From the NCBI GenBank assembly GCA_028278425.1, contig JANQEJ010000284.1, positions 1 to 64,000 of the forward strand: DNA of 64,000 nt, in the 5' to 3' direction. Under the pieces are notes generated by a model. The model searched no databases and was not told where the DNA came from. It was given only the letters and a program-made list of their open reading frames with translations. Made by a program: the position numbers and the translations under genes. Positions 53,065-60,795 of this stretch are shown one piece after another. Source of the stretch: Planctomycetota bacterium (GTDB taxonomy: Bacteria > Planctomycetota > UBA1135 > GCA-002686595). How positions within the stretch are numbered: position 1 is the first letter of the stretch; each line of letters opens with the position of its first letter.

Positions 53065-54009
53065 ATGTCGCTGCCGCTCCCCAACCTGGACGACCGCACG
53101 TACGACGAGCTCGTCGAAGAGGCGCGCGCGCTGATCCCGAGCCTCTGCCCGGAGTGGACCGATCACAACCCGAGCGATCCCGGCATCACCCTGATCGAGC
53201 TCTACGCGTGGCTGACGGAGATGATCCTGTTCCGCGTGAACCGCGTCCCGCGCGCGAACGTGGAGACGTTCCTGCGCCTCCTCAACGGCTCGGACTGGAC
53301 CCCGTCGGGCGACCTCGACGAGGACCTCCGGCTTTCGGTCCTCCGGCTGCGCGACCGCTACCGCGCCGTGAGCGCGAGCGACTTCGAATTCCTGGCGACC
53401 GAGACCTGGTCCGGCACCGCCGAGTCGCTGGCGCTCGAGCGGACGCTCGGCACGGCGCGCACCGTGCGCCGCGCGCGGTGCGTCGCGCGGCGCAACCTCG
53501 AGGCGACCGGCGCGGCCCGCGCCGCGCGGGCGCCGGGGCACGTCAGCCTCGTGATCGTGCCCGACGCCAAGGGCGACGAGCCGCGGCCCGATCCCGCTCT
53601 GCTCACGGCCCTCTGGAGCTGGCTCGACGAACGCCGGCTGCTCGGCACGCGCCACCACGTGGTCGGCCCCGACTACGTCTCCGTCACCGTCGTCGCCGCG
53701 TGCGCCAAGCGCGAAGACGCCTCCGCCGAGGCGATCCGGGCGCAGGCGCAGTCCGCGGTGAGCGCGTTCTTCCATCCGCTGACCGGCGGCGCCGACGGCC
53801 GCGGGTGGCCCTTCGGCCGCGACGTGTACGTGTCGGACCTCTACCGCGTCCTGCAGGGCGTCCCCGGGCTCGACCACGTGAGCGAGGTGACCCTCGAGGC
53901 CGACGACGCGCGCCGCCAGGTCGTCAAAGGCGAGCTGGTCGGGATCCAACTCGGCGCGCACGAACTCCCCAGCGTGCGGCTCGACGTGCAACGTTTCCGC
54001 GTCGAATGA
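53065..54009 (+). CDS. Small baseplate J-like wedge protein (Afp12-like)
   Basis: The 314-residue protein starts [20 protein letters not shown] and has the wedge pattern [20 protein letters not shown]. Its C-terminal part ([39 protein letters not shown]) is homologous to the end of the large baseplate protein, as expected for paralogous wedge proteins. It is shorter than most. Its ATG follows the previous stop by one base, and its own stop overlaps the ATG of the gpI-like gene by four bases. Confidence 0.88.
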   Translation: MSLPLPNLDDRTYDELVEEARALIPSLCPEWTDHNPSDPGITLIELYAWLTEMILFRVNRVPRANVETFLRLLNGSDWTPSGDLDEDLRLSVLRLRDRYRAVSASDFEFLATETWSGTAESLALERTLGTARTVRRARCVARRNLEATGAARAARAPGHVSLVIVPDAKGDEPRPDPALLTALWSWLDERRLLGTRHHVVGPDYVSVTVVAACAKREDASAEAIRAQAQSAVSAFFHPLTGGADGRGWPFGRDVYVSDLYRVLQGVPGLDHVSEVTLEADDARRQVVKGELVGIQLGAHELPSVRLDVQRFRVE

Positions 54010-54632
54010 GCATGGAACAGCAAAGCTCTTATCTCCGACATCTGCCCGCGATCTTCCAGCAAGAGGTCGGCGTGGACGGCGCGAGCTTCCTGAACCGGTT
54101 CCTGCTCGCCACCGAGCGCATCCTGAGCGCCGGCGACGCCGAGCGCCCCGGGCTCGAGGAGCGGATCGACCGGATGCACACGTACTTCGACCCCGGCCCG
54201 GCCGCGCCCGGCGCGACGCCGGCGGCGGACGAGCGCGCGCCGGTGGAGTTCCTGCCGTGGCTCGCGAGCTGGGTCGCGCTCACGCTGCGGGAGGACTGGG
54301 AGGAGGAGGAGAAGCGCCGCTTCATCGGCCGCATCGTCCCCCTCTACCGCCTGCGCGGCACGAAGGCCGGGCTCGAGCAGATGCTGCACACCTACACGCG
54401 GATGGGCGTCGAGATCACCGAGGACGAGAAGCGCCCGCACTACTTTCACGTGAACATGAAGCTGAGCGAGCGGGACCAGCTCCTGCTCCGCAGGAAGGAG
54501 ACGATCGCGAGCGCGATCATCGACCGGGAGAAGCCGGCCCACACCTACTACGAGCTCAACATCGACGTGCCCACGATGCAGGTCGGCGTCAGCTCGACGG
54601 TGGGCGTGGACACGCTGCTCGGCAGCCCCTGA
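54006..54632 (+). CDS. gpI-like tail protein (TIGR02242 family)
   Basis: The 208-residue protein begins [20 protein letters not shown] and matches the P2 gpI-like family seen in these clusters: [40 protein letters not shown] and [15 protein letters not shown]. In phage P2 gpI connects wedge and fibre. The ATG 54006 overlaps the previous stop (ATGA); ATG 54012 is also possible. The fibre gene follows after 32 bases with its own ribosome site. Confidence 0.88.
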   Translation: MSMEQQSSYLRHLPAIFQQEVGVDGASFLNRFLLATERILSAGDAERPGLEERIDRMHTYFDPGPAAPGATPAADERAPVEFLPWLASWVALTLREDWEEEEKRRFIGRIVPLYRLRGTKAGLEQMLHTYTRMGVEITEDEKRPHYFHVNMKLSERDQLLLRRKETIASAIIDREKPAHTYYELNIDVPTMQVGVSSTVGVDTLLGSP

Positions 54633-54664
54633 GCGAGGACGCGCCACGAACGAGGAGAACGACC

Positions 54665-56995
54665 ATGCCTACCGACAAGGATGTCGTGAAACGAGTCCGC
54701 TACTTCCACGGCGAGTTCCTCCAGGCGGAGGACTTCACCCAGGAGCAGAGCTACCACGTCGACCGCCACCGGCGCCACCAGCGCACGGCGCACGCCGACG
54801 GTATCGCCCACGGTCTGGAGGTGAGGCTCGCCTTCGTCGACCAGGCGATTCACGCGGAGGTCGCTCCGGGGACGGCGGTCGACGCCGCGGGCCGCCAGAT
54901 CGTCGTGCGCGCGCCGCTGCGCTCCGAGGATCTGAGCGTGTTCCGCGAGAAGACCCTCGTCCTCTACCTGTCGTACGACGAGCGCCTGTCCGACGAGTCG
55001 AGCGACGTGGGCGGCCACGGCCACACCCGGTTCGAGGAGGCGCCGAAGCTCGAGGTCGCCGAGGAGGGAACGGCACCGGCCGCCGGCGCCGACGCGGTGG
55101 CGTTGACGCGCGTGCCCATCGACCGCTCCGGAAAGCCGGACCTCGACCCGTCCGTGCGACGCCACGCCGGCCTCAAGCTGCCCGCGTCTCCCAACAAGGA
55201 CCTGACGCTGCGCTACCGGCTGCGCTCCGACCTCTTTCCGTTCGGGCACGCCTTCCTCGACGGCAACCTGGCGGTGTCGGGCTTGCTGGCGGTGGGAAGC
55301 CCCGTCGACGTGCGCCAGGTGCCGCGCACGGGGAGCCATCCCTCCGACGTGCGCGGGTTGTACGTCACCGCGAACATGGACCCCCAGGGGCAGGGCGTCG
55401 AGTTCCGGCACACCAACGGCACCCAGGGGATCGGCTTCGGCTACAACACGATCTACGCCACCGGGTCGAACGCCAACCAGTCGCTGAACCTCCTGGCGCG
55501 GCCCCAGGGGGAGATCCTCGCCAAGAGCGCGTTGCGGGCGTCGCAGGTTCTGCGGGTCGATCGCTCGATCGACTTCGGGACGCGCACGGCTCAACTGATC
55601 AACCTGTTTGGAACCCAATACGCCATCGGGATCCAGAGCAGCACGCAGTACTTCCGGACGGCGAAGTGCTTCGCATGGCACCGGGGCGGCTCCCACCACA
55701 ACGAGGAGGGCAACGCCGGAGGCGGAACGGTGGACATGGTCCTGAACAACGGGAAGCTCGGGCTCGGGGGCTTGAGGAACCCGAGCGCGCGGTTCGACGT
55801 CGCCTCCGGGAACCGCTCGGGGAGCCATCCGACGAACGTTCTCGGCCTCTACTTGACCTCGGACTGCGGGAGCGCGGATAGGGGCGTCGAGTTCCGACAC
55901 AACAACGGCACCCAGGGGATCGGCTTCGGCTACAACACGATCTACGCTACCGGGTCGTACTCGAAACAATCGCTGCACCTCCTGGCGCAATCCCAGGGCG
56001 AGATCGTCGCCCAAAGCGCCCTGCGGACGCAGCAGACCCTGCGGGTCGACGCTTCCATCGAATTTGGAACCCGCACGCGTCAAATGATCAACCTCTGGAA
56101 AGCCGAATACGGCATCGGGATCCAGGGCGGCACGCAGTACTTCCGGACGGCGCGCGACTTCGCCTGGCACCGAGGTGGCTCCCACAACGACGGCGACGTG
56201 AACGCCGGAGGCGGAACGGTGGACATGGCCCTGCGCAGCGGGAAGCTCGGGCTCGGCCCGACGAACCCGAGCGCGCGACTCGACGTCAGCGACGGCGGCC
56301 GAACACACAGTCATCCGACCAACGTCCGCGGTCTCTACGTGACTTCGAGCTGCAGCCCCGCCGGTCAAGGCGTCGAGTTCCGACACAGCAACGGCACCCA
56401 GGGAATCGGCTTCGGCTACAACACCATCTACGCGACGGGCACCAACGCCGACCAACCGCTGCGTCTCAGGGCTCGTGGGAAGAACAGCGTCGAAGTCCAG
56501 AGCAAGCTCACGGCGCCGAGCGCGGACATCTCCAGCGTCGGTATCGGCACCCTCGGACCGTATCCCTACGAGACGGTCGGCACGCCCGTCTCCAACCACA
56601 ACCTCAGGCTCTGGTCGCAGCAGGCCATCTACTTCCACACGGGTGGCAGCAATGCACCGAAGGCCAGCCTCGACGTCAACGGCAGGTGGGGCGGGTCCAG
56701 CCGCGAGATCAAGGATCAGTTCGGCTCGTTGTCAGCGCCGGAGGCCCGGGACCTGCTGCGCGGTCTGAACCCCGTGACCTTCGCCTACAAGGCCGACCCC
56801 GAGAAGAAGAAGCACTGCGGCTTCATCGCCGAGGAGGTCCCTGACGTGTGCGCGAGCCCCGATCACAAGTTCATCAGCGAGTGCGACATCACGGCGATCG
56901 TGACCCGCGTCGTGAAGGAGCACGCGGAGACGATCCGGGAGCTCTCCCGGCGACTGACCTCGCTCGAGGCCGCGGCGGCGGGAGGCCGGCCGTGA
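54665..56995 (+). CDS. Tail fibre protein with three internal repeats and C-terminal S74 chaperone domain
   Basis: The 776-residue fibre begins with a baseplate-attachment domain (VRYFHGEFLQAEDFTQEQSY, HADGIAHGLEVRL), followed by three repeats of about 163 residues from residue 222 on, each with the core GTQGIGFGYNTIYATG. The third repeat is cut short. The C-terminal 100 residues are an intramolecular chaperone of the endosialidase/S74 type: GGSSREIKDQFGSLSAPEAR, GLNPVTFAYKADPEKKKHCG and FIAEEVPDV; the Ser in SSREIKD is the likely self-cleavage residue. Such domains aid fibre trimer folding and are then cut off. ATG 54665 follows AGGAG. The fibre should set target specificity. Confidence 0.88.
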   Translation: MPTDKDVVKRVRYFHGEFLQAEDFTQEQSYHVDRHRRHQRTAHADGIAHGLEVRLAFVDQAIHAEVAPGTAVDAAGRQIVVRAPLRSEDLSVFREKTLVLYLSYDERLSDESSDVGGHGHTRFEEAPKLEVAEEGTAPAAGADAVALTRVPIDRSGKPDLDPSVRRHAGLKLPASPNKDLTLRYRLRSDLFPFGHAFLDGNLAVSGLLAVGSPVDVRQVPRTGSHPSDVRGLYVTANMDPQGQGVEFRHTNGTQGIGFGYNTIYATGSNANQSLNLLARPQGEILAKSALRASQVLRVDRSIDFGTRTAQLINLFGTQYAIGIQSSTQYFRTAKCFAWHRGGSHHNEEGNAGGGTVDMVLNNGKLGLGGLRNPSARFDVASGNRSGSHPTNVLGLYLTSDCGSADRGVEFRHNNGTQGIGFGYNTIYATGSYSKQSLHLLAQSQGEIVAQSALRTQQTLRVDASIEFGTRTRQMINLWKAEYGIGIQGGTQYFRTARDFAWHRGGSHNDGDVNAGGGTVDMALRSGKLGLGPTNPSARLDVSDGGRTHSHPTNVRGLYVTSSCSPAGQGVEFRHSNGTQGIGFGYNTIYATGTNADQPLRLRARGKNSVEVQSKLTAPSADISSVGIGTLGPYPYETVGTPVSNHNLRLWSQQAIYFHTGGSNAPKASLDVNGRWGGSSREIKDQFGSLSAPEARDLLRGLNPVTFAYKADPEKKKHCGFIAEEVPDVCASPDHKFISECDITAIVTRVVKEHAETIRELSRRLTSLEAAAAGGRP
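55330..56500 (+). repeat. Three tandem in-frame repeats within the fibre gene
   Basis: Copies begin near 55330, 55819 and 56305, giving periods of about 489 and 486 bases (163 and 162 codons). The core GTCGAGTTCC is at 55397, 55886 and 56372, and long DNA stretches around the core remain nearly identical. Copies 1 and 2 have a full-length form with QYFRTAKCFAWHRGGSH or QYFRTARDFAWHRGGSH; copy 3 ends after the core. High DNA identity suggests recent duplication or gene conversion. Confidence 0.85.
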
Positions 56996-57399
56996 GGGCG
57001 CGGCTGGAGAAGCGGCGCGACAAGCTCCGCGCGGAGTTCAACGCCGGCGGCGAAACTCTGGCGGAGCTGGCGCGGGAGCGCTCGAACCTCGAGAGCGTCC
57101 TCCTGCGCATCCGCGGCGCGGCCGACGTGCTCGCGGAGGAGTCCGCCGCCGGCGACGGCGCCGACGCCGACGCGGAGCTCGGCGCGCGCGTGCAGGAACG
57201 CCTGGCGGAGCTCCGCCGGGAGATCGAGGACGGCGTCCAACGCTGCGCGGCCCTCGACGCGCGCCGGGACGAGCTCGAGGCGAGCCTCCTGCGCACGAGC
57301 GGCGCGATCCAGGTGCTCGAGGAAATCCTCGGCGCCGCGCCGGCGGCGGAGGGGTCGCCCGCGGACGCAGTCCCCCCTTCGACCGTTCCCTCCTCGTGA
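56992..57399 (+). CDS. Small coiled-coil protein between fibre and effector genes
   Basis: I do not recognise a family. The 135-residue protein is almost all helical with heptad-like hydrophobic spacing (RLEKRRDKLRAEFNAGGETL, ERSNLESVLLRIRGAADVLA, RRDELEASLLRTSGAIQVLE), then a Pro-rich tail. It could be a trimeric or dimeric adaptor, a fibre assembly chaperone or an accessory to the DUF4157 protein. Both ends are linked by GTGA overlaps (GTG 56992 with the fibre stop; the next GTG at 57396 with its own stop), so the stoichiometry of the three proteins is probably coupled. Confidence 0.65.
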   Translation: MRARLEKRRDKLRAEFNAGGETLAELARERSNLESVLLRIRGAADVLAEESAAGDGADADAELGARVQERLAELRREIEDGVQRCAALDARRDELEASLLRTSGAIQVLEEILGAAPAAEGSPADAVPPSTVPSS

Positions 57400-58841
57400 G
57401 CAAGGAGCCCTCGATGCACTTCCGCTCCCAGACGCGAGCCGAGCCGACTCGGACGAAGGCGACCGACCCGGCCGCGCGCCGCGGGGCTCGACCCGCGGCC
57501 TTGGAAGCTGCCGGCGGCCTCGCCGCGCGACTCTGCCGATTGCAGAGCACGATCGGCAACCGGGCCGTGGGGCGATGGCTGGCGGGCGGTGGCCTCGTTC
57601 AGGCCAAGCTCGCGCTCGGCGCCCCCGACGACGCCTACGAGCGCGAGGCGGACCGCGAGGCGCGCCGCGTCGTGGACGCGCTCCACGCTCGAAGGAAGGA
57701 AGCGGAGGGACGACCCGCGGACCTGGTGCAGCGGCGCGAAGAGGAGGAGGAAACGCCGCTCGCCCGCAAGCCCGATCTCCGGCGGGCTGAAGCAGGCGAA
57801 GCTCCCCAGGTGTCTCCCGGCGTCGAGGCGGCGATCGGCAGCGCCCGCGGCGCGGGCCGGAGCCTCGCCGCCGACGTCCGCGGCCCCCTGGAGGAGGCGG
57901 TCGGCGCCGACCTCGGCCGCGTGCGCATCCATACCGACGCGCGGGCCGACCGCCTGAACCGCGACCTGCGCGCGCGCGCGTTCACGACCGGCAGCGACAT
58001 CTTCTTCCGCCGCGGCGAGTTCCGCCCGCGGAGCCGGCCCGGCGAGGAGCTCCTCGTCCACGAGCTGACGCACGTCTTCCAGCAGACCGGCGCCGGACCG
58101 CCGCGAAGCGTGCGGCGGGCGCCCGGCGGGGAGCTCGTTCAGAGGACGATCTACGGCGACAAACAGGCGGCGCTCGCAGACCTGCACGAGATCCACGAGT
58201 ACCAGGGCGACGTTTTCGGCGGTATCGAGAGTTACATCGAGAACAAGATCGCCGACGAAGAGGAAGGCGGCGGGTCCGACATGGACGCTCTCATGGCCCG
58301 CGGCGCGAAGGCCTGGGCGAGCAACTTCAACGCGAAGGCCGGGGGCTATCTGTTCGAGGCGCAAAAGGTGCTCAATCACCACAACCCGGGGCAGGGATCG
58401 TACGCCGTTCTCGGAGCGAGCGTCGAATACGATCCCGACGTCGAGGTCATCCGCGTCCCGTGGGCCAAGCAGCACAAGCCCTCCGAGTGGAAACGCATGG
58501 CCAAGGAGATGAAGAGCAGCAACTCCAGCGACCACAGTTACTTCCAAACGGAGATGGTGAAGAAGGGTTTCAAGCAGCTCGGGAAGCGGAACACCGACAT
58601 GCAGGAGGAGGCCTACACCGACTGGCAACTGGACCTCTGGATCGGCAACTCCCAGAACATCTGGCCCTACCACGAGAACGAAGTGAATCGCCCGGCATTC
58701 GGCAACCCGACGTTGAAGCCTTTCCAACCCTCGCTCGAGGAGCGAATCAAGACCCGGGTTTCCAACTACACGCTGAACGACCGTTACGTCCGCGTGCATC
58801 TGGAGCATCCCGTCTGGGGGAACACGACGGTCGAGGTCTAG
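57396..58841 (+). CDS. DUF4157 (eCIS core) protein with C-terminal effector-like domain
   Basis: The 481-residue protein has a disordered N-terminus with KLALGAPDDAYEREADREA, a stretch typical before DUF4157 domains, and LVQRREEEEE. The DUF4157 metallopeptidase-like domain spans about residues 150-235: VGADLGRVRIHTDARADRLN, then FTTGSDIFFRRGEF and LLVHELTHVFQQTG, with HELTH at residues 222-226. After ELVQRTIYGD (about 248-258), a 230-residue region of unknown type begins (HEYQGDVFGGIESYIENKIA, WIGNSQNIWPYHENEVN, VRVHLEHPVWGNTTVEV). DUF4157 proteins are associated with cargo loading in eCIS. The C-terminal region has more Lys, Asn and Tyr than its surroundings and probably is the toxin or effector part. 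Confidence 0.82.
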   Translation: MSKEPSMHFRSQTRAEPTRTKATDPAARRGARPAALEAAGGLAARLCRLQSTIGNRAVGRWLAGGGLVQAKLALGAPDDAYEREADREARRVVDALHARRKEAEGRPADLVQRREEEEETPLARKPDLRRAEAGEAPQVSPGVEAAIGSARGAGRSLAADVRGPLEEAVGADLGRVRIHTDARADRLNRDLRARAFTTGSDIFFRRGEFRPRSRPGEELLVHELTHVFQQTGAGPPRSVRRAPGGELVQRTIYGDKQAALADLHEIHEYQGDVFGGIESYIENKIADEEEGGGSDMDALMARGAKAWASNFNAKAGGYLFEAQKVLNHHNPGQGSYAVLGASVEYDPDVEVIRVPWAKQHKPSEWKRMAKEMKSSNSSDHSYFQTEMVKKGFKQLGKRNTDMQEEAYTDWQLDLWIGNSQNIWPYHENEVNRPAFGNPTLKPFQPSLEERIKTRVSNYTLNDRYVRVHLEHPVWGNTTVEV

Positions 58842-58852
58842 CGGACGCACCG

Positions 58853-60661
58853 TCAGGGAACGAGCCCCAGCGAGACCGGTTGGCTCGCGGAGGCGATCGC
58901 GAAGGTCACGCCGTCGAAGGTGACCAGGCTGTGGTGGAACACGAAGCCGGCCAGCGCCGGGTTCGTCCCGGGCGGCAGGGTCAGCGACGCGCCGCCCTTC
59001 CCGTCCGCGTCGAGGAAACCGAGCGTCCCGGCGAGGGGCGCCTGGCCCGGCTTGTTCAGCGTGTAGTTGAACCAGGGGTCGACGTTCAACGGGATGGTCA
59101 CCCCGCCCAGCGGGAGGCCCGGGCTCGTGCCGGAGAAGGTCCCGAGGATCAGGTAGAAGTCCCCCGCGCGATCCGTGCCCGCGTTCAGCGTCCAGCCCTG
59201 GGTCCCGCCCGCCGAAAGCGAGACGTCCGCGACGTCGGCGATCAGCGCGTTGCGCACGGTCTGGTTGACCCAGACGTCGAGCCCCGCCGAGCGGCCGAGC
59301 AGCAGGTCCGCGTCGCCGTCGCCCTCGACGTCGAAGACCGCGCTGTCGAAGCCCGCCGCGAGGTCTTGGGCGTGCAGCCCGACGGCGCCGAGCCATCCGG
59401 TGGCGGGCTCGGCCGCGTCCTCGCGCTCCTCGACGAGCGTGAGCTCCGCGCCCGCGGCGCCGCCGGGGTTGTGGTAGATGTGCACGCGCCGGTCGAACCC
59501 GACGAAGGTCACCCCCACGTCGCAGATGATGACGTCGCGCCAACCGTCGCCGTCGAGGTCGGCGATGCGCGTGTTCGTCGCGATGCCGTCGTCGGCGCCG
59601 GCGAGGAAGGAGAACGTGCGCGGCGCGCTCCAGGTCACCTGGCCCGCGGGGTCGGTGCCGAGGTTGTAGAGGTAGAAGTCCTCGGCGTTGTCCGCGAGCA
59701 CGGCGTCCAGCCGCCCGTCGTTGTTGAGGTCGCCGAGCGCGAAGCCGTACGGGCGCTGGGCCGCCGCGATCTGGAACGAGCTGAACGTGCCGGGTGAGCC
59801 CGGGTCGTTGTAGAGGACCGCGAGCTCCGTGACGGCGTAACCCTCGTCCTTGACCACGTCGTTGCGCCCGTCGCCGTTCACGTCCGCGATCGCGACCTCG
59901 GGGCACATGAACGAGAACAGCGCGAAGGCGGGCAGCGCGAGCGCGCTCGCGTCGCTGAAGTATCCGCTCCCATCGTTGAGGAGCAGCCGGTCGTCGAGGT
60001 CCTCGGCCGCCGGCGCGAGCCCACCCGGCCCCTCGTCGCCGTCGCCGAAGTAGAGGTCGGGCGACCCGTCCGCGTCCAGGTCGCCCGCCGCCACCGAGGT
60101 GAACCGCGGCGGCGCGGGGAGCCCGCTCGTCGCGTGGAGCAGCTCGGGGATGCGCGCGTCCTCGTGCAGTAGCCCCTGCCACGCTCCGCCGGAGCTCCCG
60201 AGGTTGCGGTAGACGCGCGGGTGGCTGACGGCCTTGGGCTCGCCCGCGCCGAGGGTCGTCGCCGTCACGACGTCGAGCCGGCCGTCGAGGTCGACGTCGG
60301 CGAGGACCACGTCGCGGTCGGCGGTCGGCGTCAGGAAGCCCAGGTCGAGCGGCACGTCGGACGCCGCCGCGTGGGTCGCGGTCCGGTCGCGCAGGACGCC
60401 CCCTTCGTTCAGGAGCAGGAGGTTCGCGCGCTTGCCCGGCGTCCCGAAGGGCTCCTTGCGCACCGCGACGAGGTCGTCCAGTCCGTCCCCGTCGAGATCG
60501 CCCCAGGAGAAGTCGACCTCGGCGTCCGTCCCGCAGACGTCGAGGGGCGCGAGGGCGAGCGAGCCGCCGCTCCGGTCGAGCTCGAGCCAGCGGTTGTCGA
60601 ACTGGGCGACGGCAACGGATGGGAGGAAGAGCAGGAGGGTGAGGGAGAGAGCGAGACGCAT
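58853..60661 (-). CDS. Secreted FG-GAP/VCBS repeat protein with shared C-terminal domain
   Basis: The 602-residue protein begins MRLALSLTLLLFLPSVAVAQ, a signal peptide; ATG 60661 is chosen for that reason. Many FG-GAP/VCBS repeats follow, with Ca-binding-like loops: SWGDLDGDGLDDLVAVRKEP, LADVDLDGRLDVVTATTLGA, AAGDLDADGSPDLYFGDGDE, IADVNGDGRNDVVKDEG, LADLNNDGRLDAV-type and IADLDGDGWRDVIICDVG. These form beta-propeller blades used in surface adhesion. The C-terminal 130 residues (FYLILGTFSGTSPGLPLGG) are the same domain as in the divergent beta-helix protein. It converges with the effector gene, whose stop lies 11 bases away. Confidence 0.85.
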   Translation of the reverse strand: MRLALSLTLLLFLPSVAVAQFDNRWLELDRSGGSLALAPLDVCGTDAEVDFSWGDLDGDGLDDLVAVRKEPFGTPGKRANLLLLNEGGVLRDRTATHAAASDVPLDLGFLTPTADRDVVLADVDLDGRLDVVTATTLGAGEPKAVSHPRVYRNLGSSGGAWQGLLHEDARIPELLHATSGLPAPPRFTSVAAGDLDADGSPDLYFGDGDEGPGGLAPAAEDLDDRLLLNDGSGYFSDASALALPAFALFSFMCPEVAIADVNGDGRNDVVKDEGYAVTELAVLYNDPGSPGTFSSFQIAAAQRPYGFALGDLNNDGRLDAVLADNAEDFYLYNLGTDPAGQVTWSAPRTFSFLAGADDGIATNTRIADLDGDGWRDVIICDVGVTFVGFDRRVHIYHNPGGAAGAELTLVEEREDAAEPATGWLGAVGLHAQDLAAGFDSAVFDVEGDGDADLLLGRSAGLDVWVNQTVRNALIADVADVSLSAGGTQGWTLNAGTDRAGDFYLILGTFSGTSPGLPLGGVTIPLNVDPWFNYTLNKPGQAPLAGTLGFLDADGKGGASLTLPPGTNPALAGFVFHHSLVTFDGVTFAIASASQPVSLGLVP

Positions 60662-60795
60662 GGCTGCCCCCCTAACCGTACGACGCCGCCGGAAGTCTCG
60701 CGGCACGTGCGGAACGCCCCTTGCCCACGGGGAGCCGGCATCCCCGCCACCGCTCTCCGTTCGCCCCGGGCGAAGAAACCCGTTACGTCCCCGCC

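Noticed and set aside
55330-56500. Possible CRISPR or satellite-like repeat
   Set aside because: The repeats are about 489 bases long, in frame, and encode a continuous fibre domain. There are no short spaced repeats.
38314-58841. Prophage interpretation of the contractile cluster
   Set aside because: No capsid, portal, terminase, integrase or lysis genes are present within the window, and AAA ATPase, DUF4255 and DUF4157 proteins are typical of eCIS. DNA just outside the window cannot be judged.
56889-60182. Open frame of over 1000 codons on the minus strand across the effector and coiled-coil genes
   Set aside because: It runs antisense to several well-supported genes and out of frame with the FG-GAP protein; its sequence is low-complexity Arg/Ala/Gly from GC bias.
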